A stretch of DNA of 11,841 bases from Clostridiales bacterium (GTDB lineage Bacteria > Bacillota > Clostridia > Christensenellales > Aristaeellaceae): positions 1 to 11,841 of the forward strand of contig SFOF01000054.1 of assembly GCA_004552515.1 (NCBI GenBank), given 5' to 3'. Shown piece by piece: positions 7,604 through 11,841 of the stretch (position 1 is the stretch's first letter; each line of letters begins with the position of its first letter). A program made the position numbers and the translations under genes. The notes under the pieces are model-generated. The model saw only the letters and a list, made by a program, of their open reading frames with translations. It ran no database searches and was not told the DNA's origin.

Positions 7604-8909
7604 GGATCAGACCGTCGAAATGCAGCACGCCCTGATCGGCAATCGCGAGACGGCGGGCGGCGGCTTTGAGGTCAACCGGCATCCCGATACCGCCTGGTGG
7701 GATAAGACCTGCCTGGGGCTGTTCGTCCACTGGGGCATCAGCGCCGTGTGCGGCATGAACGATCTTTCATGGGGCATGATGCGCGCGCAGCCGCACGGCT
7801 ATGAGGGCGGCGAGCCGACCTGGGGCCTGGCCGCGCACACGAGCTGCGAGCCGCCGCGGGAATACTGGAAGCAGGCGGAGCGTTTCAGCGCCGAGCATTA
7901 CGATCCGGACAAATGGCTGCGCGCCGCGAGGAAGGCGGGGTTTCAGTACGCCATACTGACCACGAAGCACCACGACGGTTTTGCGCTCTGGCCGAGCGAA
8001 TACGGCGATTTCAACACGAAGAATTATCTTCACGGGCGCGATCTGGTGGGGGAGTTCGTCGCGGCCTGCCGGAGGAACGGACTGCGCGTGGGGCTCTACT
8101 ATTCGCCGCCGGACTGGCGCGTGGAGCAGGACTATATGTCCTTCGCGCGCGATGAAGAGGTGGGCATAGACTTTGAGCCGCGCGCGCCGAAAAAGCGAAC
8201 GCCGCAATTTGACGCGGAAGAGCGCGCCTATCGCCGCGGCCAGATCACGGAATTGTTGACGCGCTACGGAAAAATCGATATGCTCTGGTTCGACGGCAGC
8301 TGTGATATGGCGGTTACGCCTGAAGAGGTGCGCGCGCTGCAGCCGGGCATACTGTGCAACAATCGCGGCTGGGGCTACGGCGATTTCGTTTGCCCGGAAT
8401 GTCGATTTCCGGATCAGCGGCCCGAGGGGCGGTTCCAGTATATCCATTGCCTTTCGGACGGCGGCTGGGGCTATAACGATTATGAGATCTACCGGCCGGC
8501 CGGCTGGATGATCGGCGAGTTTGGCAAAGCGCGCGCCTGGGGCGGTCATTTCGTCGCCAACGTGGGGCCGAAGGCCGATGGGACGCTGCCCGACGTTTAC
8601 TATTACAGGATGCGGCAGATTGGCGAATGGATCGAAAAGTACGGCGAAACGCTCTTTGACGTGCAGGGCGGGCCGTGGCCGGAAAGGAGCAACGTCCCCG
8701 TAACGATCAGGGACGGCGAGTGGTTTGTGCTGCCCGACTGGCGCGTCGATTATCCCATCGAAATTCGAGACGTGGGGGAACCGGCGTCGCTGACGCTCTA
8801 TGACGGCACGCCGCTCGAATATGTCTACAGGGACGGCGCGCTGACCTTCCAGATCCCCTGGAAGTACAAGCACAATTACACAGACCCGGTTCGGCTGCGA
8901 TTCAAATGA
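7596..8909 (+). CDS. Alpha-L-fucosidase, GH29 family
   Basis: This 437-residue enzyme should remove alpha-linked L-fucose from glycans by a retaining mechanism. Family motifs are plain: LGLFVHWGI (40-48), TKHHDGFALWPS (123-134), GLYYSPPDW (166-174), the nucleophile aspartate in LWFDGS (D233), and NVGPKADGTLP (322-332). E268 in GDFVCPE is a possible acid/base residue, by loose alignment with GDFxTPE-type GH29 enzymes. No signal peptide is present, so it is cytoplasmic, and the short C-terminus (about 360-437) forms the usual small beta domain. The ATG at 7596 has AGAGGGA at 7584-7590 upstream and overlaps the stop of the preceding gene (7601-7603) by 8 bases, a sign of coupled translation. An in-frame TTG at 7572 is a poorer start. 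With the GH106-like enzyme it points to a fucose- and rhamnose-bearing substrate. Confidence 0.93.
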   Translation: MSKDQTVEMQHALIGNRETAGGGFEVNRHPDTAWWDKTCLGLFVHWGISAVCGMNDLSWGMMRAQPHGYEGGEPTWGLAAHTSCEPPREYWKQAERFSAEHYDPDKWLRAARKAGFQYAILTTKHHDGFALWPSEYGDFNTKNYLHGRDLVGEFVAACRRNGLRVGLYYSPPDWRVEQDYMSFARDEEVGIDFEPRAPKKRTPQFDAEERAYRRGQITELLTRYGKIDMLWFDGSCDMAVTPEEVRALQPGILCNNRGWGYGDFVCPECRFPDQRPEGRFQYIHCLSDGGWGYNDYEIYRPAGWMIGEFGKARAWGGHFVANVGPKADGTLPDVYYYRMRQIGEWIEKYGETLFDVQGGPWPERSNVPVTIRDGEWFVLPDWRVDYPIEIRDVGEPASLTLYDGTPLEYVYRDGALTFQIPWKYKHNYTDPVRLRFK

Positions 8910-9023
8910 ATAGGATCGGGGCGCGTTTGAGGGCTTTCCGCGGGCTGAAGGCAGGGGTTTTAAGCGCCGCACCCTGACGAAAGGCCAATCGAGCTTGCGG
9001 CTTCTCTGTTTGAACACGCGCTG

Positions 9024-9054
9024 GCGCTCCGCTTCACCGGATGAGGCGGGGCGC
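9024..9054. repeat. GC-rich inverted repeat, 13-bp stem, no T run
   Basis: GCGCTCCGCTTCA (9024-9036) pairs with TGAGGCGGGGCGC (9042-9054) across 13 positions with two G-T wobbles, around the loop CCGGA. Neither side is followed by a T run, so it is not a standard intrinsic terminator. It lies 115 bases after the fucosidase stop and may protect the 3' end of that mRNA or be a remnant of a repeat family; both are inferences. Confidence 0.55.
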
Positions 9055-9149
9055 TGTCATATGGGCGCGAGGGCGGTGAACGCGCAAACGTTTCGAGCTT
9101 TGAAGACTGCTGAATGTGCGTGAAAGGCTGGATCGCTGGCCGACTATAC

Positions 9150-9186
9150 AAAAGAGCACCCTCCACCGCGGATACGGCAGAGGGTG
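9150..9186. terminator. Bidirectional intrinsic terminator between fucosidase and rpsI operons
   Basis: CACCCTC (9157-9163) pairs with GAGGGTG (9180-9186), and the stem extends inward through CACCG/CGGCA with two wobble pairs, making 12 bp. On the - strand the stem is followed by CTCTTTT, a good terminator for rpsI about 55 bases after its stop. On the + strand it is followed by TTTCTGT, so it could also stop transcripts from the glycosidase unit. Confidence 0.8.
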
Positions 9187-9240
9187 TTTCTGTATGATCT
9201 GTACGAATACCAGTCGATTCGCAGCGGAGATTTTGTGCAA

Positions 9241-9633
9241 TCAGCGCTTGGAGAACTGGGGCGCGCGACGAGCGGCCTTCAGGCCGTACTTCTTACGTTC
9301 CTTCATACGAGGATCGCGCGTGAGGAAGCCGGCCTTCTTGATGGCGGGCTTCAGGTCGATGTCGGCCTTGACCAGAGCGCGGGCGATGCCGTGACGGATC
9401 GCGCCGGCCTGACCGGTGTAGCCGCCGCCGTGGACGTTGACGATAACGTCGAAACGGCCGGTCGTCTCGGTCAGAGTCATGGGCTGACGAACGACGGTCT
9501 TGAGCGTTTCCAGACCGAAGTAGTTGTCCAGATCGCGCTTATTGATAACGATGTTGCCCTCGCCGGGGATCAGACGAACGCGAGCGATCGCCTTTTTTCT
9601 CCTGCCAACAGCATTGTAGCAAACCTCAGACAT
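9241..9633 (-). CDS. rpsI: 30S ribosomal protein S9
   Basis: This 130-residue protein is part of the small ribosomal subunit head, where its C-terminal tail reaches the P-site tRNA. Recognisable family blocks are GRRKKAIARV near the N-terminus (residues 10-19), HGGGYTGQAGAIRHGIARAL near 70-90, and the basic tail RRAPQFSKR at the end with the invariant final KR. The full length and intact tail show a working gene. GGGAGGAGG lies seven bases before the ATG (+ strand 9641-9649). It follows rplM after only 16 bases, the standard rplM-rpsI pair, and shares the rplM promoter; the terminator at 9150-9186 ends the unit. Confidence 0.98.
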   Translation of the reverse strand: MSEVCYNAVGRRKKAIARVRLIPGEGNIVINKRDLDNYFGLETLKTVVRQPMTLTETTGRFDVIVNVHGGGYTGQAGAIRHGIARALVKADIDLKPAIKKAGFLTRDPRMKERKKYGLKAARRAPQFSKR

Positions 9634-9649
9634 GATTCGTCCTCCTCCC

Positions 9650-10093
9650 TTACTTGTTCAGAGTCTTCAGGTCAAAAGCGACGGGCTTCTGCGCCTGATG
9701 CTCGTGGGTGGCTCCACTGTAAACGTGCAGCTTCTTCATCATGGCATAGCCGAGCGGGCCCTTGGGCAGCATGCCGCGGACAGCTTCCTTCAGGACGAAC
9801 TCGGGCTTCTTGTCCATCAGAACGCGGTAGGAGATCTCCTTCTGGCCGCCGGCGTAGCCGGTGTGGTACAGATAGGTCTTCTGATCCAGCTTCTTGCCGG
9901 TCAGCACCATCTTGTCGGCGTTGACGACGATCACATAGTCGCCGGTATCCACATGAGGCGTAAAGGTCGCCTTATGCTTGCCGCGCAGGATCAGAGCGAT
10001 CTGAGAGGCCAGACGGCCCAGCACAAGTCCCTCGGCGTCGATGACATACCACTGGCGTTCCACGTTGGAAGCCTTTGCCATAAACGTACTCAC
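9650..10093 (-). CDS. rplM: 50S ribosomal protein L13
   Basis: This 147-residue protein is an early-assembling part of the large ribosomal subunit. The family pattern is complete: ERQWYVIDAEG near residue 12, LGRLAS, LRGKHKATFTPHVDTGDYVI, the LTGKKLDQK block, KGMLPKGPLG and AQKP near the end. I chose the GTG start at 10093, giving MSTFMAKASNVERQW, because GGGGAGGG lies nine bases upstream and the length then matches the family. A start at the internal ATG (10081) would put the ribosome binding site 21 bases away, and reading up to 10201 would add 36 residues with no L13 likeness. It is the first gene of a two-gene operon with rpsI. Confidence 0.97.
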   Translation of the reverse strand: MSTFMAKASNVERQWYVIDAEGLVLGRLASQIALILRGKHKATFTPHVDTGDYVIVVNADKMVLTGKKLDQKTYLYHTGYAGGQKEISYRVLMDKKPEFVLKEAVRGMLPKGPLGYAMMKKLHVYSGATHEHQAQKPVAFDLKTLNK

Positions 10094-10200
10094 GGTAAAA
10101 TTCCCTCCCCAGTTATAAAGACAAAGTGGCTGCTCGGCGGTGGTCGGTCGCCTTGCCGCAATCATCAAAGGGCTCGGGGCTAGTGAGCCGCAATGACACA
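10094..10200 (-). promoter_or_regulatory. 5' leader of the rplM-rpsI mRNA with small hairpins
   Basis: The predicted leader is about 105 bases, long for a simple untranslated region. On the transcribed strand GGCTC and GAGCC (+ 10185-10189 and 10171-10175) form a 5-bp stem whose loop carries CCCC, and GGCG/CGCC forms another short stem closer to the gene. L13 leaders are known regulatory RNAs in low-GC Gram-positive bacteria, so autoregulation is possible. I cannot match this leader to that family by eye. Confidence 0.35.
10103..10110 (-). promoter_or_regulatory. Ribosome binding site deciding the GTG start of rplM
   Basis: GGGGAGGG on the - strand lies nine bases before the GTG at 10093-10091. 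It supports a GTG start for L13 where no ATG is correctly spaced. Confidence 0.85.
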
Positions 10201-10206
10201 AGTATT

Positions 10207-10235
10207 ATTTTAGAACAGTTCCCCTGATTTGTCAA
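10207..10235 (-). promoter_or_regulatory. Strong sigma-A-type promoter of rplM-rpsI
   Basis: On the - strand TTGACA (10235-10230, perfect -35) is followed by exactly 17 bases and then TAAAAT (10212-10207, five of six -10 positions). Transcription should begin near 10200. This near-consensus promoter fits a ribosomal protein operon that is expressed at all times, and it lies only 30 bases beyond the end of the SGNH hydrolase gene. Confidence 0.88.
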
Positions 10236-10265
10236 TGGAAAATCAAACTTTAACATCCGATTCGC

Positions 10266-11063
10266 TTATTGCGCCGTATTCTTCCAGGGCGTGTTGATAA
10301 AGCCGACCTGCGCGAAGCGGCGCATATCGCTGCGGATGATATAGTCGATGTAGGAAACGACCATGCGCGCGGTGAGCAGATAGCCCATCGGGTTCATGTG
10401 GCCGCCCAGGAAATACTGATGGCGGAAGGCGTCGTCATAGACCGGCGCATAGGCGCGCAGGTCCAGCACGAACACATTGGGGAACAGCTCGGCCAGGGCA
10501 TAGAGCAGATTGCGGTGCTGCTCCTCAAGCGGCGTGCGCTCGTTGTTCTGGCCGTTGCGCGGGATGGTCATCAGGAAAAAGTAGGAATCGGGCGCGATTT
10601 CGCGGTAGCGCTGGAGGATGCGCGCGTAATCGCCGATGAAGCTGCGCTTGTTGTTGCGCCAGTCGGCGGGATCGATGTCCTCGATCGAGCCGAGATCGGT
10701 GTTATTGCGCACAGCGTCGGAAATGTCGTTCACGCCCAGCGCCATGATGTAGGCCTGGCTGGCCAGATCGTGGTTCCACAGCCCGCGCTCGTCGCCGAAG
10801 GAATCCAGATACCAGCGCGCGTTCATGCCGCCGCGGGAGAAATTGTACACCTTGCAGCCCGCGAGACGCGCCATATACTGGCCCCAGGAATAATCGTACA
10901 TATCGTGATAGGTCTTCTGACCCTCGCTGCCGGTGCCCTCAAACTCGCCGGAGGAGAGGGAATCGCCGATGCAGGCGATCGTGCGGAAAATGCCGACGTT
11001 GCCGCCGTCGGTCAGCAGAGTGTCCAGCGGCTTTTCATTCGGATCGAAAACGGGCAGAGTCAT
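10266..11063 (-). CDS. SGNH/GDSL-family hydrolase, cytoplasmic, unknown substrate
   Basis: This 265-residue protein belongs to the SGNH hydrolase superfamily, which includes acetyl-esterases and lipases; many bacterial members remove acetyl groups from sugars. The blocks are visible in order: GDSLSSG with the likely nucleophile S35, GGMNAR (78-83) for the oxyanion glycine, GVND with N112, and GGHMNPMGY with the likely catalytic histidine H222. The aspartate usually three residues before that histidine is leucine here (L219), so the enzyme may work as a Ser-His dyad or use another acid. No signal peptide is seen. I chose the ATG at 11063 because AAAGGA lies eight bases upstream; the ATG at 11072 has no room for a ribosome binding site. 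The gene is divergent from a sulfatase, and no terminator is seen before the rplM promoter. A role in deacetylating carbohydrate is an inference. Confidence 0.85.
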   Translation of the reverse strand: MTLPVFDPNEKPLDTLLTDGGNVGIFRTIACIGDSLSSGEFEGTGSEGQKTYHDMYDYSWGQYMARLAGCKVYNFSRGGMNARWYLDSFGDERGLWNHDLASQAYIMALGVNDISDAVRNNTDLGSIEDIDPADWRNNKRSFIGDYARILQRYREIAPDSYFFLMTIPRNGQNNERTPLEEQHRNLLYALAELFPNVFVLDLRAYAPVYDDAFRHQYFLGGHMNPMGYLLTARMVVSYIDYIIRSDMRRFAQVGFINTPWKNTAQ

Positions 11064-11071
11064 ACAAATCA

Positions 11072-11077
11072 TCCTTT
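11072..11077 (-). promoter_or_regulatory. Ribosome binding site deciding the SGNH hydrolase start
   Basis: AAAGGA on the - strand lies eight bases before the ATG at 11063-11061. It overlaps the alternative ATG at 11072-11070, which therefore cannot use it. Confidence 0.7.
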
Positions 11078-11097
11078 CGTATATGCTTTCACAACGG

Positions 11098-11125
11098 CTG
11101 ACAAGAGAGCCAGCCTATATATAAT
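11098..11125 (+). promoter_or_regulatory. Candidate promoter for the sulfatase gene, abutting its ribosome binding site
   Basis: CTGACA (11098-11103, five of six -35 positions) is followed by 16 bases and a perfect TATAAT (11120-11125). The match is good, but AAGGAG begins at 11126, so a start near 11132 would leave the ribosome binding site out of the mRNA. Either the true promoter lies elsewhere or this one makes a nearly leaderless transcript. The same TGACAA reads as TTGTCA on the other strand, facing the SGNH gene. Confidence 0.35.
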
Positions 11126-11140
11126 AAGGAGAGAAACGAC

Positions 11141-11841
11141 ATGGCCAGCCGTCCCAACATCGTCTTTTACTTTACCGATCAGCAGCGGCCGGACACCATC
11201 GGCTGCTATGGTCAGGCTCTGCCGATCACGCCGCGCCTGGACGCGATGGCGCGCGAGGGCGTGCGCTTTGAACGGGCCTTTACGCCGCAGCCGGTGTGCG
11301 GCCCCTGCCGCGCGATCTTCCAGACGGGCCGCTACGCCACCGATACGGGCTGCTATCGCAACGACGTCATGTTGCCGCGCGGCGTCAAAACGCTGGCCAA
11401 TTATATTGAAGAGGCGGGCTATGAGACGGCCTATGTCGGCAAGTGGCATTTGGCCAGCAACGGCGCGCTCTATGGAAAGAAGGACGTCGATCACACGGTG
11501 ACCGCTATCCCGCTTGAGTATCGCGGCGGCTATACCGGCTACTGGCGCGCCGCAGACGTGCTGGAGTTCACCTCGCACGGCTATGACGGCTACGTCTTTG
11601 ATGAAAATAACCGCCGCGTCGATTTCAAGGGCTATCGCGCCGACTGCATCGCCGATATGGCGCTCGAGTATCTGGACGGCTATGCGGGCGATAAGCCGTT
11701 CTTCCTGACGATTTCCCAGATCGAGCCGCATCACCAGAACGACCGGCATCACTACGAGGGGCCGGCCGGCTCGAAGGAGCGGTTTGCGCATTACGAGCTG
11801 CCCGGCGATCTGGCGGCGCTGCCCGGCGATTACCGCGAGGA
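11141..11841 (+). CDS. Sulfatase (arylsulfatase-like, type I), 5' part only
   Basis: The first 233 codons are visible and the gene runs off the right edge; full-length relatives have roughly 450-550 residues. Type I sulfatases remove sulfate esters from sugars and other compounds, using a formylglycine made from a cysteine or serine. The opening NIVFYFTDQQRPDTIGCYG (residues 6-24) has the metal-binding aspartate D13. The active-site motif is PVCGPCRAIFQTGRYA, with C53 as the likely formylglycine precursor and R57 intact, but the fourth motif position, usually Ser or Ala, is Cys56. GKWHL (100-104) supplies the conserved lysine and histidine, and EPHHQN (195-200) another conserved block. No signal peptide is present. 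AAGGAGAG at 11126-11133 fixes the ATG. A cysteine-type sulfatase in an anaerobe would need an anSME radical-SAM maturase encoded elsewhere (known for the family). The substrate is unknown. Confidence 0.92.
   Translation, partial: MASRPNIVFYFTDQQRPDTIGCYGQALPITPRLDAMAREGVRFERAFTPQPVCGPCRAIFQTGRYATDTGCYRNDVMLPRGVKTLANYIEEAGYETAYVGKWHLASNGALYGKKDVDHTVTAIPLEYRGGYTGYWRAADVLEFTSHGYDGYVFDENNRRVDFKGYRADCIADMALEYLDGYAGDKPFFLTISQIEPHHQNDRHHYEGPAGSKERFAHYELPGDLAALPGDYRE

Larger units (their letters stand above)
8910..9240. other. Non-coding gap between convergent operons
   Basis: This 331-base stretch between the fucosidase and rpsI stop codons holds no convincing gene. It contains a GC-rich hairpin (9024-9054) and a bidirectional terminator (9150-9186), listed separately. 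I see no tRNA, promoter of note or mobile-element end in the remaining bases. Confidence 0.7.

Noticed and set aside
8910..9023. Search for a tRNA, small RNA or + strand terminator just after the fucosidase.
   Set aside because: Only imperfect short pairings such as CAGGG/CCCTG were found; no cloverleaf or stem with a T run.
9184..9924. + strand open frame opposite rpsI and rplM.
   Set aside because: Lies opposite two unmistakable ribosomal protein genes and crosses the intergenic spacer, with no likeness to a known protein.
10094..10201. 36-residue N-terminal extension of L13.
   Set aside because: The bases are the leader after the predicted transcription start, and the extra residues do not match L13. 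GTG at 10093 has an excellent ribosome binding site.
10230..10256. Possible terminator for the SGNH gene from GATTT/AAATC.
   Set aside because: Only five A-T-rich pairs, no T run after it, and it overlaps the rplM -35 element.
10269..11501. 410-codon + strand open frame across the SGNH gene and the start of the sulfatase.
   Set aside because: It mirrors the SGNH gene codons and then reads the sulfatase in a wrong frame. The SGNH and sulfatase motifs on their own frames are decisive.
1..11841. CRISPR array, insertion sequence, phage or toxin-antitoxin genes.
   Set aside because: No regularly spaced repeats, transposase motifs, attachment-site duplications or small paired genes were seen.

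Overview
The window looks like a piece of chromosome from a GC-rich, anaerobic member of the Bacillota (Clostridia, possibly a gut lineage such as Christensenellales). This is inferred from four things: strong AGGAGG-type ribosome binding sites before nearly every gene, an LplB/LplC-type sugar permease set with no ATPase beside it, a membrane-anchored AraC-type regulator of the kind common in Paenibacillus and Clostridia, and L13/S9 proteins of Bacillota type. The species cannot be fixed from the sequence alone.

Layout. Positions 1-8910 (+ strand) form a glycan-use locus: the probable last codons of an LplB-like permease, an LplC-like permease (22-930), a secreted sugar-binding protein (997-2670), a clear intrinsic terminator (2686-2716), then a second transcription unit with its own extended -10 promoter. 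That unit holds a 697-residue transmembrane AraC-family regulator, a GH106-like glycoside hydrolase (alpha-L-rhamnosidase relatives) and a GH29 alpha-L-fucosidase whose start overlaps the preceding gene by 8 bases. Positions 8910-9240 are non-coding and hold a GC-rich hairpin and a bidirectional terminator. Positions 9241-10235 (- strand) are the rplM-rpsI ribosomal protein operon with a near-consensus promoter and a leader of about 100 bases. Positions 10266-11063 (- strand) encode a cytoplasmic SGNH/GDSL hydrolase. From 11141 a sulfatase runs off the right edge on the + strand, divergent from the SGNH gene.

How the genes work together (inference). The binding protein and two permeases would import an oligosaccharide, powered by a shared MsmX-type ATPase encoded elsewhere. 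The membrane regulator would sense a ligand outside the cell and switch the locus on. The rhamnosidase-like and fucosidase enzymes, both without signal peptides, would trim the imported sugar in the cytoplasm. The SGNH hydrolase (possible deacetylase) and the sulfatase are also without signal peptides and suggest that the cell handles acetylated or sulfated deoxy-sugar glycans, but they lie beyond the ribosomal operon and need not belong to the same system. All protein families are recognisable. I do not see a CRISPR array, insertion sequence, phage gene, tRNA or clear candidate for a wholly new system. The most interesting points are the pairing of a divergent GH106-like enzyme with a fucosidase, the sensor-regulator fused in one chain, a binding protein without a lipobox, and an atypical sulfatase active-site motif.
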